Assembly (NCBI GenBank): GCA_049514435.1 | Contig: JBEKVB010000013.1 | Coordinates: forward strand, 8,212 to 72,211 | Direction: 5' to 3' | Source of the DNA: UBA4810 sp002479215 | Lineage (GTDB): Bacteria > Desulfobacterota > Syntrophia > Syntrophales > Smithellaceae | Length of the DNA stretch: 64,000 nt | Shown here: in pieces, positions 35,385 to 43,585 of the stretch | Position numbering within the stretch: the first letter of the stretch is position 1 | Layout: each line of letters opens with the position of its first letter | The notes under the pieces: generated by a model | What the model saw: only the letters and a program-made list of their open reading frames with translations | Databases searched by the model: none | Told to the model about the DNA's origin: nothing | Program-made: the position numbers and the translations under genes

Positions 35385-36452
35385 ATGAATAGGATAAGAA
35401 TTAAAGCTGGTAAGCGCGTTTACGAAATTATCAAGGATGGCGGCTTTGATTTAAATTCCGTTTCGACATATTATGGAGCGGCAGTAGGGCCGCGATGGTT
35501 AATTGCCAGCGGCTTTGATTTAACTCTCTTGAAAGGTGAATTTTTAGGCCGTTCCAGGGCTGTGAATTTAGTTGGTTCCTCCGCCGGAGCGTGGCGTTTT
35601 GCCGCGTGGTTACAACCGGAAGCTTCCCAATGTTACCAAAAACTTTTAGATGCCTATATAAATACAAGATACTCCCGAAAAGATAATCCTTCCAGCGTGT
35701 TGGGAAAATTTACCAGCCTTGTCAATGAATATTTAGAAGATGATGCGCTGCCTTTTGCCTTAGCTAATAAAAGGTATCGGTTAGCTATAATTACTGCCCG
35801 GTCACGCGGCCTTGTTGCTTCAGAAGTTCAATGGTTACAGAAATTAGGTTTGGTAGCTTGTTATTTATTTAACCGCATCAGCCGTAATAATATTTATCAT
35901 TTTGCGGAGAGGGTTGTGTTTTATAATTGTTCCATGCCGCCGTCCTTTTGTTTACAGCCGCAGTTCCGCGGCCGCTACGTAAGAATCAATGAAATCAATT
36001 TCAAGTACGCCGTTATGGCCTCGGGAGCCATACCTCTTGTTGTTGCCGGCGTGCGTAACATTTATGGCGCTCCGCGTGGCATTTACCGTGATGGCGGTCT
36101 CATCGATTACCATCTTATACACCAGTTTGCCGCTAAAGAAAACGAGACAGTGCTTTTCTTTCATCATCAGGAACGGATCATTCCGGGATGGTTCGATAAA
36201 AATCTGATACGCCGTGTGCCTGATGAGGAAACATTAAGCAATGTCTTGATGGTATTCCCCACACAAAGTTTTGTGGAAAAACTTCCGGGTGGAAAAGTTC
36301 CCGAGCGCGCTGATTTTCTCGCCTACATTGATGATCAGGAAACAAGAATTAAAAATTGGTATAAAGCTGTGGAATTATCTGCGCCACTGGGCGATGATTT
36401 TATAGAACTGGTGGAAAGCGGCAGGCTCAGGGATGTAGTAGAAAAACTGTAA
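35385..36452 (+). CDS. Patatin-like phospholipase
   Basis: This 355-residue protein has the nucleophile elbow VGSSAGAWRFAAW (GxSxG, about residue 65) and the catalytic Asp motif YRDGGLIDYH (DGG, about residue 235). These define the Ser-Asp dyad of patatin lipid acyl hydrolases. The oxyanion glycine-rich stretch is not typical. No signal peptide is seen. It is divergent from proA. Its TAA stop shares its last base with repeat R5. Confidence 0.85.
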   Translation: MNRIRIKAGKRVYEIIKDGGFDLNSVSTYYGAAVGPRWLIASGFDLTLLKGEFLGRSRAVNLVGSSAGAWRFAAWLQPEASQCYQKLLDAYINTRYSRKDNPSSVLGKFTSLVNEYLEDDALPFALANKRYRLAIITARSRGLVASEVQWLQKLGLVACYLFNRISRNNIYHFAERVVFYNCSMPPSFCLQPQFRGRYVRINEINFKYAVMASGAIPLVVAGVRNIYGAPRGIYRDGGLIDYHLIHQFAAKENETVLFFHHQERIIPGWFDKNLIRRVPDEETLSNVLMVFPTQSFVEKLPGGKVPERADFLAYIDDQETRIKNWYKAVELSAPLGDDFIELVESGRLRDVVEKL

Positions 36453-36574
36453 TACCATTTCGCTTTCTTTGGCTAACTTTGTTGGCAGCGTCGTCGGCTT
36501 CCTCAACGTATGCACAATACGCCTCGTCGGCCTCCTCCTTGCCGCCGCGTTATCCTTTGAAAGCAAAATGGTAT
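36452..36574 (+). repeat. 123-bp dispersed palindromic repeat, copy R5
   Basis: This is the best preserved copy. Arms of 16 bp lie at 36452-36467 (ATACCATTTCGCTTTC) and 36559-36574 (GAAAGCAAAATGGTAT), inverted with one mismatch. The inner core has GTTGGCAGCGTCGTCGG and CTTGCCGCCGCGTTATC. It begins at the last base of the patatin TAA stop. Confidence 0.9.
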
Positions 36575-36620
36575 AAGATTGTTACCCTACCCTATTAAAA
36601 CTTTGATCTGATGAGTTAAA

Positions 36621-37547
36621 GTGGAACTAGAAGATAAAGTTTCCAGACTGAAAGAAATATTCAAAGAGTGCGTGCTTTGTCCCCGCAAGTGTCATGTTAA
36701 CCGCACTAAAGGAGAATTAGGCTATTGCCGCTTGCCGGCAAAGATCGTTATGAATTGTGTGCTGGCGCATCACGGCGAAGAACCGCCACTGTCCGGCAAA
36801 AACGGTGCGGGCACCATATTTTTTTCTTCCTGCAATTTAGGTTGTATTTATTGTCAGAATTATCAGATATCGCAATCGACGGCGGGGCGGCAACTTTCTG
36901 TGTCGCAGATGGCCGAGGTGATGCTGGATTTGCATAGGCGCGGCTGTCACAATGTCGAACCGGTTACACCTACGCCTCAGACGCCGCTGATTATGGAAGC
37001 ACTTCTTCTAGCACGCGCACAGGGCTTGAAGATCCCTTTCGTGTATAACTGCGGAGGCTATGAGAATCCGGAAATCGTCGAAATGCTTGCGGGCATGGTG
37101 GAAATATATCTGCCTGATTTCAAATACGGGTTGGAAGAAGATGGCCTTGCCTTTTCTTTAGCGCAGGGATATCCCCGTTTTGCTTTGGATTCCTTAAAAG
37201 AGATGGTGCGGCAGGTTGGCGATGATTTGGAGATGGAAAACGGAGTCGCGAAAAGAGGAGTAATTGTTCGCCATCTGATTTTGCCCGGAAAAATAGAAAA
37301 CTCGAAAGAAGTTTTAAGGCTGATTAAAAAAGAAATTTCCACATCTATTCCGATAAGCCTGATGTCGCAATACACACCGATGGCCAAAGTGCGGCATCAT
37401 CCGCTTTTGGGGCGCAGAATCAGCAAGGATGAATATAAACAAGTCTTGGATTTTGCCCTGAAAATAGGATTTAAAAATCTTTTTATTCAAGAAGTAAATG
37501 AATACAAGCTGACGCCTGATTTTGATCGAGAAAATCCCTTCAATTAA
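36621..37547 (+). CDS. PflA-like radical SAM activating enzyme
   Basis: This 308-residue protein has an N-terminal Cys cluster (CVLCPRKCHVNR, then GYCRLP) followed by the radical SAM motif CNLGCIYCQNYQIS (CxxxCxxC, about residue 75), NVEPVTPTPQTP and PDFKYGLEE. It belongs to the pyruvate formate-lyase-activating-enzyme-like group that is widespread in anaerobes and may generate glycyl radicals. No partner glycyl-radical enzyme is in the window. The start is GTG. Confidence 0.9.
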   Translation: MELEDKVSRLKEIFKECVLCPRKCHVNRTKGELGYCRLPAKIVMNCVLAHHGEEPPLSGKNGAGTIFFSSCNLGCIYCQNYQISQSTAGRQLSVSQMAEVMLDLHRRGCHNVEPVTPTPQTPLIMEALLLARAQGLKIPFVYNCGGYENPEIVEMLAGMVEIYLPDFKYGLEEDGLAFSLAQGYPRFALDSLKEMVRQVGDDLEMENGVAKRGVIVRHLILPGKIENSKEVLRLIKKEISTSIPISLMSQYTPMAKVRHHPLLGRRISKDEYKQVLDFALKIGFKNLFIQEVNEYKLTPDFDRENPFN

Positions 37548-37567
37548 TTGTGATGGTTCATTTGGGT

Positions 37568-37622
37568 GGACAACGAAAAAATCAGCGGGAGCATAGCGAT
37601 CGGCTGAATTGACTTGTTAAGT
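37568..37622 (-). other. attC-like site 8
   Basis: On the minus strand ACTTAAC opens the site and contains the TAA stop of the gene at 37617-37997. The inner stem (CAGCCGATCGCTATGCTC, then CGCTGATTTTTTC) is nearly identical to site 4 and has the same 55-bp length. It closes with GTTGTCC. Confidence 0.75.
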
Positions 37623-37997
37623 GCTTTTTGATTTATTGGCCCAATAATCATGAACCTTATTGAACTCATTGATCCAACAAACCAGAATATCCGAAGTATC
37701 TTTTCCAAGTGACTTTGCAAGCTCAAAGAAACCTGGTCCCGGTTGCATATCACCGCTTTTGTGAACAACGATTGCGGTCAACATTCCTCTTCCCGCCTTG
37801 TCTTCCGCAGTACCGATTTCCCCAAGAAGATGAAACATCCTTGGATCGTGCGCTTCGATTTGAATTGCAGTAATTTGCACTGCCAATTCCGAATAGGCAA
37901 TACGTCCTTTTCGACGAGCCACATTAATTAGAATTTCAGTTGCTTGTGTCTTGGCTTTTTCCCAATCAGGCCCAGCATATCCATAGGTATTGAGCAT
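37617..37997 (-). CDS. Conserved protein of unknown function, cassette-like
   Basis: This 126-residue soluble protein has an ordered, conserved-looking core (IEAHDPRMFHLLGEIGTAED, GRGMLTAIVVHKSGDMQPG, CWINEFNKVHDYW). The pattern is familiar from small hypothetical proteins near mobile and defence regions, but no function is known to me. It is flanked by attC-like sites 8 and 9, so it reads as a single-gene cassette. Confidence 0.65.
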   Translation of the reverse strand: MLNTYGYAGPDWEKAKTQATEILINVARRKGRIAYSELAVQITAIQIEAHDPRMFHLLGEIGTAEDKAGRGMLTAIVVHKSGDMQPGPGFFELAKSLGKDTSDILVCWINEFNKVHDYWANKSKST

Positions 37998-38011
37998 GGG
38001 TTTATTCCTTT

Positions 38012-38111
38012 ACTTAACAATTAATATGCTTACTTGGTAATTTCCGATTTTCACAAAATTCTACTTCAATTAATGAAAAATGAAAAGAGAATCCCGTAAT
38101 GCTTGTTAAGT
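38012..38111 (-). other. attC-like site 9
   Basis: On the minus strand it opens with ACTTAAC (38111-38105) and closes with the exact complement GTTAAGT (38018-38012), 100 bp in all. It begins 4 nt after the lolA stop. The inner sequence is AT-rich and less clearly stem-forming than sites 4 and 8, but its right half resembles the partial site at 27341. Confidence 0.55.
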
Positions 38112-38115
38112 ATTC

Positions 38116-38859
38116 TTACGGCATTTCGGAAATATTTGTTCCCGCGGGCGGCTGAAACTGAAATATTTTGTCCGCAATCCTATTATTGATTGACATATTG
38201 GAAAATTTCACTGAGGTGGAATTACCGAATGCATCATCGAATCGAACTTGTAAGATATAAAATTCGTTTTTATCAACGACGATATGAAGCGGATAGAGAA
38301 GAGTATTCTTTTCGAGCGGGGTTAACAGCAATAAATAGTTCCCATTTTTGTCCAAACCTTTGGGTTCGTCGTATCGGATGGTAAAATCATCCTTCAATTT
38401 TCCCAAACCGGATAAAAAATTGATTAATGTTTTGGATCGAAAGATGTTTTCCGATTTTTGTCTGTAGGCTATTTTTTCCTGCGGAAGGTAAAGCCATGTT
38501 GTCCTAGAGTTTATTACCAGCTTCTTCGCTTTTGGCTTCGTATAATCCCAGAGCATATTCCTGGGATTCTTAAAGTAAACAGTCCCTTCTTCTATTTCTG
38601 TCTTCTTTATTGATTTTATCGTTGTTTCCTGAAGAAAATGAGCCCTAAAATCTTCCGTTTTCTCGTAAGTATGCTGTAATTTTTGGACAACATCGTCGAT
38701 AGACGGAAGTTCTTCGGCCAGTACAATGCCGAGCAAAAATATTATTAAAAACAGGAGAGCAATTAACCAAAAACGAGTTGTAATTGCTGTAACTATTTCA
38801 TTTGCCTTAAGAAAATTTTCGCTTATTTTTTTATAAAAAAAATCAAAAAAAGAGGTCAT
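38116..38859 (-). CDS. lolA: Outer-membrane lipoprotein carrier protein LolA
   Basis: The product is about 247 residues. A hydrophobic signal (FWLIALLFLIIFLLGIV) starts about 30 residues in, followed by the LolA pattern: DFRAHFLQET, GTVYFKNPRNMLWDYTKP and TTWLYLPQEKIAYRQ. LolA ferries lipoproteins across the periplasm. The ATG at 38859 is chosen over a GTG at 38868. The long basic N-terminus before the signal is unusual. The stop is followed by attC-like site 9, odd for a housekeeping gene. Confidence 0.88.
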   Translation of the reverse strand: MTSFFDFFYKKISENFLKANEIVTAITTRFWLIALLFLIIFLLGIVLAEELPSIDDVVQKLQHTYEKTEDFRAHFLQETTIKSIKKTEIEEGTVYFKNPRNMLWDYTKPKAKKLVINSRTTWLYLPQEKIAYRQKSENIFRSKTLINFLSGLGKLKDDFTIRYDEPKGLDKNGNYLLLLTPLEKNTLLYPLHIVVDKNEFYILQVRFDDAFGNSTSVKFSNMSINNRIADKIFQFQPPAGTNISEMP

Positions 38860-39132
38860 AAATGGCACATTTTTTTCTAGAGAGTTTATATCTGCCTCTT
38901 TTACTGTTTTACAAGTGGTGATGATAACAGGCTATATTTATAAACAGTTGATTTTATTTAATATTTATCTTGCTCAAACCTTAGGCAATTTGGTGTAGAA
39001 TCGCGCCAATTACGGACTGGCGGCGATTATCAACAGCGATATCAACAGCCTTTTCCACAGATTTGTGGAATACAAATCCAAGTGCTTGTATCCAAGGGGG
39101 AAAATCTATGGTCATCATTTTTTGGTACACCA

Positions 39133-40209
39133 TTAACCGTGAATTTTGACACGCCAGCCAAACTCATCTTCTTTCAATCCATATTGGATTTGCAGAATTT
39201 CATTGTATAATTTTTCTGCCAAAGGACCTGTTTTCCCGCCGTTGATCAGATATTCTTTTCCACGGAAATAAATTTGACCGACCGGCGAAACAATTGCCGC
39301 TGTTCCCGAAGCAAAAGCTTCTTTAAGTGTGCCCTTTTTGGAAGCGGTGATAACTTCGTCAATGGAGAGTTGCCGTTCCAAAACTTTTATTCCAAAATGA
39401 CGTGCCAGTTGAATGACGGAATTGCGCGTAATACCGGGCAGAATCGTTCCGGTGAGCGCCGGAGTAATTAGTTCATTACCAATCAGGAAAAAAATGTTGC
39501 TGGTTCCGACTTCTTCCACGTATTTCTTTTCCTTGGCGTCCAACCATAAAACCTGGGTATAACCCATATTTGTGGCGATACGGCTGGCGTAAAGACTGGC
39601 CGCATAATTACCTGCCGCTTTGGTGAAACCGGTTCCACCCAGCGCCGCCCGCACATATTCTTCGGAAACAAAAATTTTCGTCGGAGAAAACCCTTGTGGG
39701 TAATAAGCTCCGACCGGTCCGACCACAATGAAAAATAGGTATTCGTTGGCTGGATGAACTCCCAGCGCTGGTTCGGTGGCAATCATGGTCGGGCGGATGT
39801 ATAAAGATGTGCCGGCTCCGCGAGGAATCCAGTTCTTCTCCAAAACAACGAGTTTTTTCAGGGCATCGAGGAAGATGGCTTCGTCAATTGAAGGCATGCA
39901 AAGCCTTTCCGCGGACGAGTTCATTCTTTTGATGTTTTCTGTGGGGCGGAAAAGAAAAATTGCCCCGTCCCTGCCGCGATACGCTTTCAATCCTTCAAAT
40001 ATTTCCTGCGCATAGTGAAGGCACATTGCCGTGGGATCGAGGTTCAACGGCCGGTATGGTTCGATCACGGCGTCATGCCACCCTTTCCCTTCTTTATATT
40101 TCATGTTGAAGAAGTGATCGGTAAAGATTTGGCCGAAACCGAGTTTTGATTCATCCTTTGGTTTGGCTTTCCTCTTTTTTGGGCTTGCCTTGATAACCTT
40201 AATTTTCAT
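39133..40209 (-). CDS. ilvE: Branched-chain amino acid aminotransferase
   Basis: This 358-residue fold-type IV aminotransferase has GWHDAVIEPYRPLNLDP, FEGLKAYRG, the PLP-lysine segment GTGFTKAAGNYAASL and EVGTSNIFF, as in the BCAT group. It makes valine, leucine and isoleucine from their 2-oxo acids with glutamate. The length suits the class II (eukaryote/Bacillus-like) BCAT form. Confidence 0.94.
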   Translation of the reverse strand: MKIKVIKASPKKRKAKPKDESKLGFGQIFTDHFFNMKYKEGKGWHDAVIEPYRPLNLDPTAMCLHYAQEIFEGLKAYRGRDGAIFLFRPTENIKRMNSSAERLCMPSIDEAIFLDALKKLVVLEKNWIPRGAGTSLYIRPTMIATEPALGVHPANEYLFFIVVGPVGAYYPQGFSPTKIFVSEEYVRAALGGTGFTKAAGNYAASLYASRIATNMGYTQVLWLDAKEKKYVEEVGTSNIFFLIGNELITPALTGTILPGITRNSVIQLARHFGIKVLERQLSIDEVITASKKGTLKEAFASGTAAIVSPVGQIYFRGKEYLINGGKTGPLAEKLYNEILQIQYGLKEDEFGWRVKIHG

Positions 40210-40300
40210 ACATGCCTCTTATCGAGCTGCCTTTACAATAGTGTTTCTCAGGCTGCTCTCAAGTAAAATTAATATAGTGCAGCATTTTTTTTACATATCA

Positions 40301-41830
40301 TTAAATTAAATTACGATCAAGAGATCGATACTGAATTGCTTCGGCTACATGAGCGGATTCGATGTTTTCCTTGTTTTCCAGATCGGCGATAGTGCGGGAA
40401 ACTTTTAGTATCCGGTTCACCGCCCGGGCGCTTAATCCGAGTTTTTCTATGGCCATCTCGATGAGCTTATGCGAATCTTCATTTATGGGGCAAAAATTCT
40501 TAATTTGCTTTTCCGTCATGCGGGCATTACAGAGGACGTTTTTAGTACCGAAACGCTTTTTTTGCAATTCCCGCGCATAGTTTACGCGACCTTTAATTGT
40601 TGAGGAGGATTCCCCCAATTCTTTGTCAGAAAGGGCCCGATATTTGACCGAAGGCACTTCGATATGCATATCTATTCGATCCAATAACGGCCCCGAGATT
40701 TTGGCTTGATACTGTCGAATTTGCTGCGCGCTGCAGCGGCAGGTGCGTATACGATCGCCAAAATAACCGCAGGGACAGGGATTCATCGCGGCAACCAGCA
40801 TGAATTTTGCAGGGAAGGATGCTGTTATCGAAGAGCGAGTAATTGTTATAGCGCCTTCCTCCATTGGTTGGCGGAGAGCTTCCAGTGCGTTTTTTTTGAA
40901 CTCGGGTAGTTCATCCAAAAAAAGAACTCCCAGATGAGCGAGGCTGATTTCACCCGGCCGAGGCATCTGACCGCCTCCAACCAGACCGACATCAGATATT
41001 GTGTGATGCGGCGAACGAAAGGGACGCACGGCAACTAAAGATCCGTCTTTATTCAATGAACCGGCAACGGAAAATATTTTGGTTACTTCAATCGCCTCCT
41101 CGAAAGAAATGTCGGGCAAAATTGTGGGCAGCCTTTTTGCCAGCATACTTTTGCCGGAGCCCGGGGGGCCGATCATCAGCACATTGTGGCCTCCGGCCGC
41201 CGCAATTTCCAACGCTCTCAACGCCTGCTTCTGTCCTTTAATTTCATTAAAATCGACTTCATATTGGCGTGTTTTCTGAAAAATTTTACTTACGTCTAAA
41301 GAAAGCGGCTCAATGTTGTTTCGGCCATTAAAAAATTCCACAACATCCGGTAATGTTTTGACCGGAAAAACATTAATTCCTTCCACCATGGCCGCTTCCG
41401 CAGCATTTTCTTCGGGGACAAAAACTGACTTAATGCCTATTTCTTTTGCTTTAAAGACAGCGGTTAGCACGCCGCTTACTCCTTTAATACTGCCATCAAG
41501 CGACAATTCTCCGATGAAAAAACAATCCTGCAAAACGGTTTTTTTAATTAGTTCTTCCGCGGCTAAAATGCCTACAGCAATGGGAAGATCAAACCCGGTT
41601 CCTTCTTTTTTAATGTCAGCGGGAGCTAAATTTACGGTTACATGACTGCGGGGAAAGCGATAACCGGAATTCTTTATGGCAGCTTTAATTCGATCCCTGC
41701 TTTCTTTGACAGAGGCATCGGGCAGTCCAACAGTGGCAAATTGAGGCAACCCCTGGGATATGTCTATTTCCACGAACACAGGGTATGATTCCATGCCAAT
41801 GACGCTCATGCTAAATACTTTAACGAACAC
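40301..41830 (-). CDS. yifB: YifB/ComM-type magnesium chelatase-like AAA ATPase
   Basis: The 509-residue protein has the N-terminal Lon-protease-like domain (YPVFVEIDISQGLPQFATVG), Walker A GPPGSGKSMLAK (about residue 218), Walker B LFLDELPEF, and AAMNPCPCGYFGD with a Cys-rich patch. ComM homologs act as hexameric helicases promoting branch migration during natural transformation. The start is GTG at 41830, matching the usual family N-terminus. Confidence 0.95.
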   Translation of the reverse strand: MFVKVFSMSVIGMESYPVFVEIDISQGLPQFATVGLPDASVKESRDRIKAAIKNSGYRFPRSHVTVNLAPADIKKEGTGFDLPIAVGILAAEELIKKTVLQDCFFIGELSLDGSIKGVSGVLTAVFKAKEIGIKSVFVPEENAAEAAMVEGINVFPVKTLPDVVEFFNGRNNIEPLSLDVSKIFQKTRQYEVDFNEIKGQKQALRALEIAAAGGHNVLMIGPPGSGKSMLAKRLPTILPDISFEEAIEVTKIFSVAGSLNKDGSLVAVRPFRSPHHTISDVGLVGGGQMPRPGEISLAHLGVLFLDELPEFKKNALEALRQPMEEGAITITRSSITASFPAKFMLVAAMNPCPCGYFGDRIRTCRCSAQQIRQYQAKISGPLLDRIDMHIEVPSVKYRALSDKELGESSSTIKGRVNYARELQKKRFGTKNVLCNARMTEKQIKNFCPINEDSHKLIEMAIEKLGLSARAVNRILKVSRTIADLENKENIESAHVAEAIQYRSLDRNLI

Positions 41831-42001
41831 TAAAATTCTCCAGCCTCAATTTTGTCAAAAATACTAGCGAATCGCGATATTTATATCAAGTTTTTTAATT
41901 CAATAAAAAATGTTAGACTTTCTTGACTCATTAATTGCCCTATGTTAGAGTCCGCCAAAATTAATTGATTCAATAATTAATTCCTGAGTTCATTAATTGC
42001 C

Positions 42002-42553
42002 ATGCGAAAATTATCCCATGTAAATAGAAAAGGCCAAGTCCAAATGGTGGATATCACAGCTAATGCCCAAACTTTGCGCAAAGCGAAAGCTGCAGGAATT
42101 GTTAAGATGGATATCCGGACTTTGGAATTAATTGAAAAAGGTCAAATTGCTAAAGGGAATGTTTTGACAACGGCAAAGATTGCGGGCATTATGGCGGCAA
42201 AAAAAACTGGAGAGCTTATCCCTCTTTGTCATCCGCTGGAGGTGACCGCAATAGAAGTAAATTTAGAAATTGACCGCAATAAATCTCAAATCATTATTCA
42301 ATCGGAAGTAAAAAATAGGGGCCGAACAGGCGTGGAAATGGAAGCTCTCACCGCGGTGAGTATAGCAGCCTTGACTATTTACGATATGTGCAAGGCGGTC
42401 GATAAGAAAATAATTATAGGAAATATCATACTTCTGGAAAAAAGCGGCGGCAAAAGCGGCACTTTTATTCGTGAAACTCCAATTTCCATAACGAAGTGTA
42501 GGGAAAGTGGTAAGTTGAATCCCGCTGCTGGCGGGACGAAGCGGGGGGCATAA
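42002..42553 (+). CDS. moaC: Cyclic pyranopterin monophosphate synthase MoaC with repeat-derived tail
   Basis: This 183-residue protein has the conserved blocks ARIAG-like AKIAGIMAAKKT, LIPLCHPL, TGVEMEALTAVS and TIYDMCKAVDK. It acts in molybdopterin synthesis after MoaA. Normal MoaC ends shortly after SGGKSGTF. Here about 26 further residues (from RETPISITKC to GGTKRGA) are encoded by repeat B2, which also supplies the stop codon. The core fold should be intact. No moaA is adjacent in the window. Confidence 0.93.
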   Translation: MRKLSHVNRKGQVQMVDITANAQTLRKAKAAGIVKMDIRTLELIEKGQIAKGNVLTTAKIAGIMAAKKTGELIPLCHPLEVTAIEVNLEIDRNKSQIIIQSEVKNRGRTGVEMEALTAVSIAALTIYDMCKAVDKKIIIGNIILLEKSGGKSGTFIRETPISITKCRESGKLNPAAGGTKRGA

Positions 42554-42590
42554 TACCCCGTAGCTTGCTTTGGAGTTCATACCCGTGATT
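42471..42590 (-). repeat. Protein-coding dispersed repeat, copy B2 (end of moaC)
   Basis: The reverse complement begins CACGGGTATGAACTCC and ends GGAAATTGGAGTTTCAC, aligning along its length with copy B1 in the YgiQ-type gene, with a roughly 13-bp internal length difference. The element is in the opposite orientation relative to its host gene from B1, so both of its strands have been translated. Confidence 0.8.
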
Positions 42591-42669
42591 AGAAAGAAAA
42601 ATAATGCCAGTCAAGAAAACCATATTTAAGGATGGCTTGACCAATAAAATTATAATTGGAAAGTAATAA

Positions 42670-43185
42670 ATGGCACAAAATATTTTCAAAGTTAGACGGG
42701 CTTTTCTTATACCTTTAACGGCAGTAATTGTCCTTCTGTTTCTGTTGTTGGTTGTCAGTTTATTTAGAGGGCAAATGTGGGAAAGAATAGTTCTGGCGGT
42801 TTTTTTTATCAGTTCTTTATTGATCGGCATTGAAACAGCAAGAAGAGAAATTGTCGTAACCGAAGAAGGTCTACAATTAAAAAAGTTTTTCCGGATTAAA
42901 ATTTTTTTTTGGCGGGAAATTACCCATTTGGCGATTGTTGAACTGCGGCATAAAGCCTATTTTTTATTAACAACGACCAAAGGGTTTTATTTTTTCTCCA
43001 ATATATTGGGAAACCACTCTTTACTTGTTCGCTCTCTTGTGGATAAGCTGGGAGCAGAAAAGGTGGAAATAGAAGTAAAAAATTATTTAGATCATCCTGT
43101 CGAGCGACTTTCTTTGATTGTTATGAGTTGGATTACGGTATTGATCATTATTGCCGTTATAATTTTAAAATTTTCGCCAGCTTAA
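42670..43185 (+). CDS. Membrane protein with PH-like middle region, unknown
   Basis: This 171-residue protein has two N-terminal transmembrane segments (FLIPLTAVIVLLFLLLVVS, IVLAVFFISSLLIGI) and one near the C-terminus (VMSWITVLIIIAVIIL). The soluble middle (EIVVTEEGLQLKKFFRIKIF, YFLLTTTKGFYFFSN) resembles bacterial PH-like domains. Function unknown. It begins a plus-strand run leading to pyrG. Confidence 0.65.
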   Translation: MAQNIFKVRRAFLIPLTAVIVLLFLLLVVSLFRGQMWERIVLAVFFISSLLIGIETARREIVVTEEGLQLKKFFRIKIFFWREITHLAIVELRHKAYFLLTTTKGFYFFSNILGNHSLLVRSLVDKLGAEKVEIEVKNYLDHPVERLSLIVMSWITVLIIIAVIILKFSPA

Positions 43186-43262
43186 ATTTTAAAAAAGCAT
43201 ATTGAGAAACACATGTTTTTAATTCCTAATTTAATCTTGTCCGGAAGGGGGAACTTCGAAAA

Positions 43263-43568
43263 ATGCGGTCGAAAAAACAAAAGAGTTCAAAAGTAGTGAT
43301 GAAGGTGAAGGAAACCCCTTACGCGGTTGTTGAGGAAATAATGGAAAAAAAACTGGAAGACATTACTACTGTTTTATCGGCTTCCAGTGGTCGCAAAAGT
43401 AAGCTTTACGAAGAAGTTATGTCGATGGTGGAAAAAGGCTTGTTTAAAATTGCTCTGCGCCGTTCAAACTACGTGAAAAGTACGGCGGCCGTTTTTCTGG
43501 GAATTAGCCGTAACACGTTTACCGATAAAATGGTCAAATTAGGTATCAACTGTGAAAAGAATAGATAA
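43263..43568 (+). CDS. Fis-type DNA-binding regulator
   Basis: The 101-residue protein ends in a Fis-like helix-turn-helix: LYEEVMSMVEKGLFKIAL followed by KSTAAVFLGISRNTFTDKM and VKLGI. Fis itself has the same layout and length. The N-terminus is basic (KKQKSSKVVMKVK). It probably regulates the local operon or acts as a nucleoid protein. Its stop lies 17 nt before the beta-helix gene. Confidence 0.82.
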   Translation: MRSKKQKSSKVVMKVKETPYAVVEEIMEKKLEDITTVLSASSGRKSKLYEEVMSMVEKGLFKIALRRSNYVKSTAAVFLGISRNTFTDKMVKLGINCEKNR

Positions 43569-43585
43569 GCACTATAAAAACATTT

